From positions 93,582,723 to 93,646,722 of the forward strand of contig CM049309.1 of assembly GCA_026874595.1 (NCBI GenBank): DNA of 64,000 bases, read 5' to 3'. This DNA is from Sipunculus nudus. Its lineage: Eukaryota > Annelida > Sipuncula > Golfingiida > Sipunculidae. Position 1 is the stretch's first letter. Every line of letters begins with the position of its first letter. This document shows positions 26,901 to 40,533 of this stretch, piece after piece. The notes under the pieces were generated by a model that did no database searches, was not told where the DNA came from, and saw nothing but the letters and a program-made list of their open reading frames with translations. The position numbers and the translations under genes are program-made.

Positions 26901-29900
26901 AGAGATGCCAATCAAAAACTCCTCATGTATGTGATTTGAGTGATTTTCACCCAAAGCAAAAGCATTGATGGACACCACACTAAAACGATTACCGTAGATC
27001 CCCTTTTTTATTGCCGCAGCCATAAAAAGAATCTTTAATTTGAAAATCTGGATTTTTTTATCTTAACTTGCTGTGAGGCCATAAATAGATGACCAGTATA
27101 TCTGAAATGAACTGTGAGAAGACCACTCGCCCAGACACGGTGCTCCATGGGCAATAACAGGAGATAAAGCATGCCATGGAGGAATACTCTTTTCTATTCA
27201 CAGAAATATTAAATAAATTTTACAGTGTAAATGTTCATTGCCATATTGGCCTGAAATTGTGCATGTCCATAGATCTTGGAAACCTCCATCTTGTACTCAA
27301 GACTGGTGGGGCCATCTGCAATCATTTTCATGTGGCGTCCATCCATATGTTTGCTTTGGGTAAAATTGCTCATATCTCAGGAGTGGTTCGATGTATTGAT
27401 CAGAAATTTTGCCTGTCTATCCGTCTTGGAGTTTTTTTGTAAACCCGACAGGTGGCGCCGACCACCATCCCATTTTTGTACAATACATTAATGCCCTTTT
27501 ACTCAACAGTGATTTGCAGTATTGGCCTAAAATTGAACGTGTCCATAGATCTTGGAAACCTTCATCTTCTACTCAAGACTGGTGGCACCATCTGCAATCA
27601 TTTTCATGTGGCGTCCATCCTTATGTTTGCATTGGGTGGAAATTGCTCATATCTCAGGGGTGATTCAATGTATTGGTCTGAAATTTGGCATGTCCATTCA
27701 TCTCGGAGTTTTCTCTTAGACCTGACAAGTGGTGCCAAATACCTTCACGTTTTTGTAGAACACATTGATGCCCTTTTCTCAGGAATGGTTTTCTGTATTG
27801 GCCTGAAATTATTCATGTTGATAGATCTTTGATACCTCCATCTTGATCTCAAGACTGGTGACATCATGTGTACGTCATGTGCTTAAACGTCCCAGTGTTC
27901 TGATAATATGATAAACAGCTTAACGCAGTGGGCGGTAAATAGAACAGCCTTGGGCAAGCACTACCTGGACAGATGACTGAAACGCAGACATTCTCCTAAG
28001 GAAACATTTATTTGTTAGGAAAGTTAAAGGAATAAAAGGCTGACATTGTGAAGATTCGAACCATGGTTGAAGATAATTTTTAAGTCTAGTTTGAGTTCTG
28101 TCATGTGCTGAAACACCTCCGTGTACTGGTAAGAATATTATGAAAAGCTGTTCAGGATGGGCAGTAAATAGAACAACCAATCTCAGCCTGCCTTGGGTGA
28201 ACACTGCCTCGACAGATTGACTTAAACATGGAAACTTTCCAAAGGGAAATTGTTGACCTTGACTGGCCACTTTGATTTCAGTTGTTTTCATGTGTCAGGT
28301 TTCCGATTCGTGTGGATCTTGACAAGGTAACTTCAGTTATTTTGATATTTAACTGGTTGACCCGTAATGTTTTCAAACACACCAGCTAGAAGTGATATTG
28401 AGCGATGTGTCAACATAGTATATGACAGTAATAATACCGCTGTAACCAGTATGAAAATGATTCAATTTTTCCGGGCTGATTCAAGAAAATAGAATTTTAA
28501 AATATACACAAAGAATTTGAATACACAGCAGTTTGTATATATCAGCAGAGCATTTTTTTCCAAATCTAATTGAAAATTAGAAGCAAAAAAGAATACTGCA
28601 CTTTATATGAAGCCTATAAAATATGTTTATTCGCCATATTCTATCCACAAAAATAGTTACCATTTACATCTACAAGCGGGTTTTTTCCCTCTGAAATGAA
28701 TACAATACATCCTTGAATGTATAAAAATAAAAGCTGAAGTAAAACATGTCACAGTGGTGAGATGATTGGCTGTTCGATATGAAGGTACATGTATCATAAA
28801 TATAAAAAATACCAATAAAGTAACCATATAAATTTTAACTTTTATAGAGATGTTATAGTGTTCTAAATTACATATATTGATTTTCTAAATACTTTTTATA
28901 AACAATTTACACAGAAACAGAGGCTGTCCGGCTCAGTCATTTTATGAACGGTTAAACAGAAATTCCAGATCTGTCCAAAAGACGTCACCACCAGTCTAAC
29001 CCTAAATAAATTCAATCATTTTAATGTCATCATGAGTGATGTTATTGTTTAAAGTAGACATTTCAAAGTGACAATTTGTATGCAAATAATTATTACATTG
29101 AACCAACCACTATGACAAACACATAGACAGCTGCAACACAAAAACCATTGAAGATGGTGCCACCAATCTCGAGTATGAAATGGAGAGATTAAAGATCTAT
29201 GAACATGCAAAAATCAGTTCAGTACATTGAACCACTCCTGAGATATGGGCTGTTATCATAAAAAGGATTGTAGGTGGCGCCACCAGTCTTTGTTACGCAC
29301 AACTACATAAGTGAGCAAATAACTATGCTAGGTTTTGGAAAGATTGGTCCATGGGTCTCAGAGTACTTTGGAAACGAATGGGCTGTGGCAGAACCTGGTC
29401 AAAAACATAGTATCCACAAAACTTTGTTATGGTGGATACAAAAATATGTCACTCTTTGCTAAAGCTCTTAAAAATTACAGTAAAGTAGCTAAGTGTCTGC
29501 TGTTGTTTTTTTTCTGTATTGGTGACTCTATATTATTGAAATGTCTTTATGTCTTTAGGTAACATCAACCAGTCATTAATGGTGCTAAGAACATGCATCG
29601 AGGCTCTCCGGGAAAACCAGAAGAGCAACAGTACCAACAAGGTCAATTATCAATTAAGGTCTCCTACGCTACGATATCAGCACACACATAGCTTTTACAT
29701 GTATTAACAGCTTTATACATGTACTACATATGTTTATGTGCAATTGATAAAATTAGATAAGTCTTTATTACGGCAAGGATTTCTTACTGTGCAGGTGACT
29801 TTTTATCAGTTAAGGTATTTTATTATTATTATCATTAATATTCTACTTCTTGGTTCTGATGTGAGTTACCATTGATCCAAGTGTGTAACCCAAACATTCA

Positions 29901-31511
29901 TCCATTGTTTATAATTACTAAAACAAGGTTTTCCAGTTTAATTGTCAGTGAATAAATGGTTTACAGCACATGCTATCAATAATGGTCATCACAAGACTGA
30001 TATGGTTTACAGCACATACCATCAATGGTCATCACAAGACTGATATAGTTTACAGCATATAATGTCACTAATGGTCATCACAAGACTGATATGAGTACTA
30101 CATTGGAAATGTTTTAATTCAATAATTTTATAATTTTAATGTGTTTTCTTTTCAACAGATGGTGCCATATAGAGATTCTAGGTTAACCCATCTTTTCAAA
30201 AATTATTTTGATGGGGAGGGCAAGGTCCGAATGATTGTGTGTGTTAACCCCAAGGCTGCAGAATATGATGAAACTCTGGTAGGTAAATTCTGCTATCACT
30301 ACCTGTTACAGAATGCCAGTTCAGTAGAAATATTCTGTGCTGAATGTACGTTTATATTTTCTATTATCCATAATAGTTTGTGCAGTAGGAATTAGTGCAG
30401 GAAACTATATTCCTTGTGAAACTTTATCATTACTAGAAATTAGGTCACTCTATTCATTATTCTTGTTGAATTGAAATGTGATAAATTAACTGGTTAATTA
30501 CTGGTCAGGTCATTGGTTAATTAAGCATCAGTCACTAATTAAATAATGGAAAATGAATCTTAGGGACATGACATTATTAAGGTAGTATTGGGCTTGTACA
30601 ACATCACCTTGGTCTCATGTGGTCATGTGTAATTGGTGTTTGGTCGTGCACTTAATAGTCATTATTTTGTAGCATGTAATGAGGTTTGCAGAGTTGACAC
30701 AAGAAGTGCAGATAGCGCGACCACAGCAGGTTCGCTTTGGCATTGGTCTGACACCTGGACGTCGTCGTATGAACCAGCAGTATAAGGATGCTCTGGCTAA
30801 AGCTGCAGAAGATGGAGGTCAGGTTCCAGAATTATTGTAAAGGGGCGGGGGAGTATTCTTTTGTTGTAATTATTTCAAGATTTATAACAGCAGCTAATCA
30901 ATTTAAAATGAATGTGATTCATTACATCCTTAGCTGCATTTAATGATCCTGTTTTAACATAAAGTTAGTCATCATTATTTCTTAATTTAGTTTTATAAAT
31001 CATAGCAAATAGATAAATTTCTGCCTTTTATTTGACTTATGTTCATGTTCATTCTTTATACAACCTTTAAACCTTCTTTTCACAGATGACCCGGCAAGAG
31101 TTCCTGTGCCTCCACCACTTGTGTACAGCATGGGTCCTGGTTTCCCAAGCCTTCAGGTAAGACACAACTCCAGGTCTCAGACAGAAAAAAAAACTAGTAT
31201 TTTATGGCCAGAAAATTCAAATCCAGGTCTCAGACAGAAAAAAAACTAGTATTTTATAGCCAGAAAATTCAAATCCAGGTCTCAGACAGAAAAAAAACTA
31301 GTATTTTACAGCCAGAAAATTCCAAATATAAGTTGTGTTTACTAATATGATAATGATATGTTGATAACTGAAACAGGTCTGTGGCAAAGAACACTTTGTT
31401 ATGTGATGATTCAGGTAACATGGAGTTAAATGAAATCTCTCCTCAGTTTCAAATGCAGATAAAGAAAGCTACTCATATTTGTGTTAAACTTTTTGTGTGT
31501 ATATATATATA

Positions 31512-31575
<64 letters not shown>

Positions 31576-34500
31576 TATTTTCATGTCATCACCCCATGAT
31601 CAGAACATAATAGGTACTTGCTGTTTTCTTTTGGCTGCACATGATTGGTTAGGCGTTTAGATTGTATTAAATCAAGTTTGTTGATACCATAAAGTATCAC
31701 TGCTGTATGTTTGTAGCTGCTGACAGCCAGCGACACTACCATTCTCACTGAACTCGGTCAATATCTCAGAGAACGTGAGGTACGGAGGCAGACCTTGCTG
31801 ATGGATCTGGGAAGGAAACGTAAGCTTGTCATTCTTCATTGTGTTTAAACATGATGTATTGATGATCGGGGAAATATATCAAAAAGATGTCTATGTGTCA
31901 TTGAGGGTGGTATTACAGAACATTGAGTGCAAATAATTTTTTATGCCGGGGGTAGGGTCGGATGGGGGGGGGGGAGTTAAAATTGAAGCAGGCGGTGCCT
32001 GAAAACCAAACCTTTTTTCGCTTTTGCCTAAGGTATAATTCATAGGTGTTAAATTTAAGCTATGTTAATGTTACCCCAAATTTTAAAGGTAATCAGATGA
32101 AATAGTTACATTAAATCCTTCATTGATCAGTCAATTATTTTTTGTTTCCAGAGGACCAGTTTCGTGAGCAGCTTGTGAAGATAGACAAGGAGAATCTTGA
32201 ATTGCAGCAGCGTGTGGTGGAGCTGGAAGCACAGCTACAGGTTAAAGATCAGGAACTCAACAAATGTGAACGCAAGATGAAGGCAATGGAACAGACAAAC
32301 ACGATGCTGCAGAAAACCACTGCCATGTACGAGAGAGACCGCCGGGATCTTCAATATGAGGTACAAGTCAAATTACAGTTGTATATTATAATCATTTGTT
32401 TGCAAGGGTGTGGGGGGGGGGGGGGGGGGAGAGAGAGAGAGAGAAGAGGGGTTACTGAAGTCTTTTAATATTCCCACTGATACTTTTTTTAAATGCACCA
32501 TACTTCTCTTCAGAATAGATAAGTTTATATTTTTATTTTTGTCTAATAATCAATTTAAAATATTTAGACTGGTTACATGTTTCTGAACTCGGTCATAAAA
32601 TCAAGAGTTGCCTGCTTCCCTTCAGGATCTCATTGAGATTGCTACTGCTTGAATCATGTTGCTGGGCTGCGCAGTAAATGACCAGCAGCTGCAAGACATA
32701 GGGCTGCTTGTAACATACTGGCAGCCGGCTTTACATTTGTGTATATAATAGGGTTCATATGTGTCCTTAAAAACCATGAAAGTCAAAGAATTCAAAACTA
32801 CATAACTTAAGTATATTAATATCCTCACATTTATAGAAAAATTACCAGAAATCAGTACAAGTCCTAAAATCTCAGTATTTGTGGAGTTGTGAGTTTCAGT
32901 TTTATCACTGATGAATGCTGAATAAAGTTATTGATCCCTGTTGCTGCTCTCAAATCTGCTCTTCCAGTCCCCAGTCTTGTCATGAACCAGTCTCACGTGT
33001 TCTTGGTTAACTTTGTGAATTGTTCATTAAGAAATGGAGCTTCAGTCGTTTGCATGAACGTGTTTATATCAGTAAACATTACCATTCTTCATAAATTGTA
33101 TGCCAAATATGCCAGAGATTACTAAGATGAATCCATGAAATTTGATGGACATGTTCCTTGAAAGTCTGTGAGAGTTCCTGAAATTTGTAAGGTTTTGAGT
33201 GGGAACCCTGTATAAGCTCATTAAATCAACACTTTTCTTCTTTTTTTTATTTCCAAGTTATAAATTTATACAAGGCTTTGCAGTGGATCATGTCTACTTT
33301 ATTCATCACTTCACACATCGCTGATTATAAAAAAAACTGTACAGACATGGCTGACATCCAGCAGCAGATCATCAACCAGCTCTTACCGGTTGTGTTCACA
33401 TGGTGCACAGTGACACTGTGTTTTTTATTCTGTAGGTTGTGTTCACATGGTGCACCTGACACTGTTTTTATTCTGTAGGTTGTGTTCACATGGTGCACAG
33501 TGACACTGTGTTTTTTATTCTGTAGGTTGTGTTCACATGGCGCACCTGACACTGTTTTTATTCTGTAGGTTGTGTTCACATGGTGCACAGTAACACTGTG
33601 TTTTTATTCTGTAGGTTGTGTTCACATGGTGCACAGTGACACTGTGTTTTTATTCTGTAGGTGAACTGGTATTCAACAAGGGTATGTGTCAGTGTGTGTG
33701 ACTAGATTGATATAAACTCCCAAGGGATTTACTTATACCATTATTATGTCAATATACACATCATAATATTATATAAAAGGGGCTGTGGTGTTGGCTGAGA
33801 CTGTCTCTAACTGCTTGTAAATATGTGTCACTGTTCAGAACCCCCCTCACTGTTTTTGTTCATTGAAATGTGCTTACAAATCAACATGTCCAAATTAGAA
33901 GAGAACTTTACTCAAATTTTAAACTGACCCCCATTGTTAACACACTTTGGTCAAAGTAATTGTTTCATACATGCAGTGTTTATAAATTGCTACCAAATCT
34001 TGAGTGTTTATTTCTTTTATGGTTTGATATATGATTTGTTTGTTATGTGAAGCTTAAGATAACTGTATGAGAGTGGAACATTTTGAAGATTCAAGAAATT
34101 CAGTGTATGTGGTTTGATATCATGTAGAAAATATATATGTAATTTTGACATTTGAGCAAGTCTATACCCAGTTTAAATTTCTCCATATTGTTGCTTCAGC
34201 ATTGTTTCAATCTGGACCCCCAGCTCCAATATCAAAATCACAAACAGAAAGTTCTAATTACAACCCCATATTTATTTGTATTAACAACCTCATCTTTAGT
34301 TGTAATTACAACCCCATCTTTAATTGTAATTACATCCTCATCTTCAGTTGTATTTTTTAACCTCATCTTTAATTGTTATTATAACCTCATCTTTAGTTGT
34401 ACTTACAACCTCATCTTTAGTCACAGTTATTCAGTTTGATGTGTCCTCCAGCTCGAGGTTTCTCCTCATTACCTTTGTAGCTTGAGGAGAAAGACCTGAG

Positions 34501-37500
34501 AATACAACAAGAGAAATCAGACAGGAACCGCATGCAACAGGACTTCCAGGCCAGACTTGTCCTGACAGAACGACAAATGCAGACCAAGCTGGTGGGTGAC
34601 ATTATTTATATATCCCATCATCCTTTATGATTTATCACTGTCATGTTCCAAGACATCAAACAAACAACACCTGGCTTTATGCCTCTTACACCTTTCCAGC
34701 TGCAGATAATATATAATTACTTTCTGATACCACGATGGGATTTTTTTTTCATATTCATACTTGTGCTTTCATCTAGTTGTGGAATTGGTACTAATCAACT
34801 AGGCAGGTTGAAATCCCAATTAAAATTGCATTTTATATGTTGAAACTTTTCTTATCATTTTTTGGTTTATTCTTGGATACACTACAGGATTTTACTTGTG
34901 TGGCAGACAGTCTCACAAACATAAAGAAATGAGAGGGATCCTACATGTTATACAAGATGATGAAAATAAGACTTGATCTGTGATGTAATTTTATTTTTAA
35001 ATGACCAAATGTATAGCCCTATCGACATAAATTCCTTTTTGTGTATCAGAAACAAGAGGCCTCTTATATAACCATTTAAAACCTATTATTTAATGTATAG
35101 AATATACTGAAGTAATGTTGTAGACACTTTTTTTATGAAATTAGTGGTATTACAGAAGTTGGTGATGCTTGACTTTATTCTCCGCAGCTGGTCTGGTTTC
35201 AGTTATGTTTTCTAAACTCACTATTTATATGGATTGTAGGAGAGAGAGAAAAACAAAGTAGCTCAAGAGAATGCTGTTCGTATCCGTGCCAACCAACAGA
35301 AGATGAAGCTTCTGAAAAACATCATTAACACGGACACAACAGACTCTGAGAGCATTCTTGGAGACCCTGCCAGCACGCCACGAACAACCAGGTACCGGTC
35401 ACACACGTCAACCATGGCTCAAGCCAAATCAGAGCCAAACCTGGCCTCTACACCAGTGGCTCCCTCTCCTGCCCCAAGGACACACCATGTGAGAGCGACG
35501 ACTGCTGCTGGTTCCAGACCAAGCGCACGCTCCCGAGCACGATCACCACCTCCTCTGAAACCAGTAAGTGTGTGCAGGCAAACACACATGATGTTTTATT
35601 ATTGATACGCCATTTATATTATGAAGGCTGCAAGATAAGAATAGGCAAAAGGCCCATCAATTATACAGGAACTATGCTTCTGTTGTCATACATAATACAA
35701 GACCACTTTAAAGTGGGTGGCAGTCATTATAGGAAAATGAGCATGAATGAGTTTAATAATTAAATACAAATTAACAATTGTAATAATATACCATGTACAT
35801 ATGTCTCAAGTGGCCATAGTTTAACTGTCAAGGTGTGCCTAGTAATATATATATATATTATAAAGTCTTTTGAATATTCCTGAATCCTTGTTAGGCTGTC
35901 CTTGGCATTACACTGTTTCCTTTAGTGAGTGGTGGATTAGTTGTCAGTGTCCAGGCCCAGAGGATAAGAGCCTCTCGTCAGTGATCATACCTTACACACA
36001 TAGAATGGACCATGATTACATCAGTGATCTGGCCTCACACTCATAGAATTGGTTAAAAAATGAACCCCTATGGACACATATTATATCACTTTGCTAGTGA
36101 CAGAGTCATGTGACCAAGCAATTTTTGAAAGTTGGCTGTTAGACAGGTAAGACAAAGCACAAAGATTTTAATGACATTAATCATTCACTATGACACGTGT
36201 AAATTACTCAAGCATTTGACTGGCAAAGTTCTTGAGTATTGAATCTGTGTTGGTACACATGATGTTGTATCAGTCACAGTCCCTGTACTAATGTAGTTTG
36301 TTGGGTTAATGACCCATGCAGCACTCTGGGGGTTCCTGCAGCCCTCAGTGGCTGTTTCTATCATTAATCACATTCACTTCCCAGCAGGGTGCCAGGGTCA
36401 TTGGAAACCCTGACACTTGCTGTTTGAACTGTCCAGGTGTTATGTAAATTAGTTGAGTTGTCCTCTACTTAATTGCTTGGCCATTTGGGCTTTGGTACTT
36501 TCAGTCATTGGTTGTTGCTCCTGTGAGATACATGTCTTTCTATAATAGTAATTCACCAACAATGTGCCACCAGGAAAGTGTAAAGACTGCAGGAAACAAA
36601 AAACTGGCTTCATAAATCTCACCTGAGATTTAGAATGGCTTCAGTTTTCTCTTAATTAACCCTTACTTCCCACAATTGCTGTAATTGCATTGTTGGCTTT
36701 GGTATGGACACCAGACAGTTTTATCAGACAAATATTTGGATTGTGCTAAACACTGAAAAGTACCAAAAGTTGCCCAAAAGTAACTATATTTACAACAAAA
36801 GTTAATGAGAAGACAAAAAAGAAACAAAAAGGAACAGATATACAAAAAATACTGACAGCACAAACAATTTGCCTAAAAGCTGTTTTATCCAATCATTGAG
36901 TGGGTGAATTATAGGCCTGTAAATTGATTTTTATGCCCCCGCCACAAAGTGGCCGGGGCATATAGTTTTACCCATGTCCGTCCTTCCGTCATTCCTAAAT
37001 CAAACAGTTGTACGGACTTTTTTTCGCAATGCCTGCAGATATTTGCATGATTTTTGGTGTGTGGGCAGATATAGACCAGTTACAGATAGAGTTCGCGTTT
37101 CATCCCAGTTGACCTACTTTTGACCGTTTTACGGCTCCTAAACTTAGAAAATTTCATGAAAAATAGAAATTTTCATGACAAATACACATGTACAAACTTT
37201 TTTTGTCAATGCCTGCAGATAATAGCCTGATTTTTGGTGTGTGGGCAGATATAGACCAGTTACAGATAATAGCCTGATTTTTGGTGTGTGGGCAGATATA
37301 GACCAGTTACAGATCGAGTTCGCGTTTCGTCCCAGTTGACCTACTTTTGAACGTTTTACGCCTCCTTAACTGAGAAAATTTCATGAAAAATAGAAATTTT
37401 CATGACAAATACACATGTACAAACTTTTTTTCTCAATGCCTGCAGATATTAGCCTGATTTTTGGTGTGTGGGCAGATATTGACCAGTTACAGATCGATTT

Positions 37501-40496
37501 TGCGTTTCATCCCGGTTGACCTACTTTTGACCGTTTGACTGTGCTCTCACATAGAAATTTCATAAAAAGTGCAAATGTACGGACTTTTTTTCCTGATCGG
37601 TCAAACGGTTCCCGAGATATGTGGGTTTATGTGTGGAAACAGACGCACAAACGGACGCTGGGCAGAGAGGAAAGGTCAGAAGTCAAGGCCAATTGGTTAG
37701 GCACCAGTTCACATGTGACCCAATAATTGGTGTAAGTTTCTGAAAAATCCATCCAGTAGTCTCAGAGGAGTTCTCCGGAAACAAACGCAGCGGCGGGGGA
37801 ACCCGGTCAAAAACATAGTATCTAACATGAACTACTGTTATCATTTGCTAAGCATTTGTTATAGCAGTTACCTTTAAGTATCAAAAAGTTACTGAAATTA
37901 CCAAAAAATAACTAAAATTATGTCTTCATTTGTCATGCAGTTAGTCAGGTAGTCAGAAATTTTGTTCTTCAATAAAGAAATTGTTTAAGAATAAACATTT
38001 CAATATGAACCCTCACTGATTTTGTGTTAATCAAGGTTTTTATCATATATAGGAGGTTTACAGTAGCTGTGTAATGCAATCTCAAGGGCTTGCATCTGGA
38101 AATTTCAATATGTTTTTATTGTATTTGTGCTGGATTGTCAGTTAATTACTTATGACAGACTTGTGTTTATAATAAAATCGTCTTTGTTAACAATATATCA
38201 TGTACAATGTGATTCGTATAAAATTCTCCTTGAGCACTGCATGTGCTTCTTTTTAAAGGTGACTTTATCACTTCATTGTGTTTTAAAAGGTCTCATTACT
38301 GGTTTAACAATACCAAAGCAGTTCTACTCTTGATGTTATTTTATAAAGTGATGAGTGACAGTGCCTGTAAGTCTGTAAGTACTGTACTACTGCTAAACAC
38401 TGTTCAATGTCACTTATAAATATATGAACAAATTTTTCATTTAAAAATTAAAATGCTTCCTATCTTGCCTCACAATGCATAAGACTAACTAAAGTGTCTG
38501 GCTCTTGATTTGATTTATTGACTTCTGCCATTATATGTCTGTAATTTGATAGTGCTTTTAAATACTCTACAAAATTACTTGATAAATATAAAAGAAATAT
38601 TTTTTAACATGTATCCTTTCCAGTGCATTTCAGTCCACTTTCATGTGAAAATATTTTCTTGAAAATCTTTGAATGTCACAAACTGAGGCAGTACTTTAAA
38701 ATAACTTTTCAATACCTTTTGTTAACCTCTCCTACACCTTAATTCATTCAGTCACTAGTAATTCCAGTGCTTAGTTAATATATGATATTCACTCATTTCA
38801 GTATGGAGAGTGATAAAATGCCAAAATTCAATAACTTCATGACAAACTTAGACAAATTTAGTAGTTCTTTTCAGTAACTTCCAATACTTTTTGTTAATAT
38901 TTTAGGCACGTTTTTGTTCTCATTTTGTCTTTTCAGGGACTTATTTTTAAACATTTAATAGTAAGAATGATTGGATTAAACACACATTATACATGCCCAT
39001 ACACCCAGCCCTAAAGTCAGCCCTGAAAGTGTAAATAAAGTTAAAGTAGAAAACTCTCCACATACACCATGGAATCCCGGAAATTTTAAAATTATTGTCC
39101 TTGAAAATCCTGGAAAACTGGTTTGACCAAAGTGTGGGAACCCTGGGTTGGGGTTTATGAGTTCACATGCACTCATAACAACAGTAAATAATTTTCACAT
39201 TCTGAAAATTTAAAAAGACCAGTTCCTCTATGAGAACATGCCAAAGCACTTGAGAATTAGCAAATGAAAAACATTCTGACATGCTTATTTTATGAGCTGA
39301 AATATATGTGAATGTTGAATATTTCAAGGTATTGGCTAGAGTTTACGTTATTGGTTGGACCTATGTTATAGTTAATTCTAGTTTACCAGAATAATGTGAA
39401 TTTTCATCTTTTCAGAAACCTGTCATGAACCCTCGCCAACACCACCGAAGGTCAAGGTCACAGGGAGATGTGTGGCTGGATCACAGACCTATAGGAACCG
39501 TCCAAACAGGTCCGTGTTAAATTAATGCAATTTTTAATGAAGTCTGTATAGTGCTGTTGACTGTTACGCACTTTAATTCATGAACACAACAGATATAACA
39601 GAATTCATAATGTTGTGTTAGTAAAACTGCTGACAAAGGGAGCTTATAAATTTACAATATAAGACATGTTTCCAAAGTTGACTGTTGCGTGGACAAACAA
39701 TAAATGAATATATGGACTCGCTCAGTATTTCCTTTGTGTGTTACCAACAGGAACCATAATGCAGCCTAAAATGGTTAAGAAGAAGTCTGTGACACAGCTG
39801 ACCGAGAAAGCGGTTCAGAAGGGTACAAAATACTGCCTGACCCACCAAGAGCTGGACTCTGAGGGCGAGGTGGCCACTAAGCTAGTCAAAGTGAGTCAAA
39901 TATGTCATACAAATATCTTATTAAGTCCATGCTGAATGTCTAATAGAAAGATTACTATGTTAGAAGTATAATATTGATTGTACAATATTCAGTCTAAAAA
40001 TTATTTCTTAAAAATCAGGTCATTAAATATTTGTCTACTTTTCCTTACAAACCCAATACCATTCAATAATAGCCATAATGATCCCAGGGAAGACCAAGTT
40101 TGCCAACATCAAAATGTGATACATAATTACTTTGGGTCCTGTGAACTGATTCCTGTATACTTTAATTATTGATTAGAATCTCTTTTTTTAATGCAAAATT
40201 ACACCCCTACATTTTCATTTTAATAACTTAAAGGGCAAGAGTCATGCAGATGTAATAACTTATATTTGAAAATATCCCTTAAAATTATAATAAACAATGT
40301 CATACAGAAATGATTAAAGCAGATGAGGGGAGAAATGTTAAAGATGTAATTTTTCCGTAATTGTCTCAGTTATATCATAGCTATGGTCTTTTTGGGAGAT
40401 TCCTGCACACAACTTTTACTGAAGTTTGATTCAGGCATTTTTATTGCTTGCTGGAAATCAAAGATTTCTGCATGCATGTTGGTCAGTTGTGTATGT

Positions 40497-40533
<37 letters not shown>

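Noticed and set aside
27176-27832. Overlapping + strand ORFs of 70-126 codons
   Set aside because: They are generated by the ~276-bp repeat and have no protein-family features.
33660-33685. Possible extra kif23 exon after the acceptor-like repeat
   Set aside because: Exon 17 joins exon 18 in phase, and the YE..KLLKNII interval has the same 67-residue length as I recall for human MKLP1, so no exon is missing.
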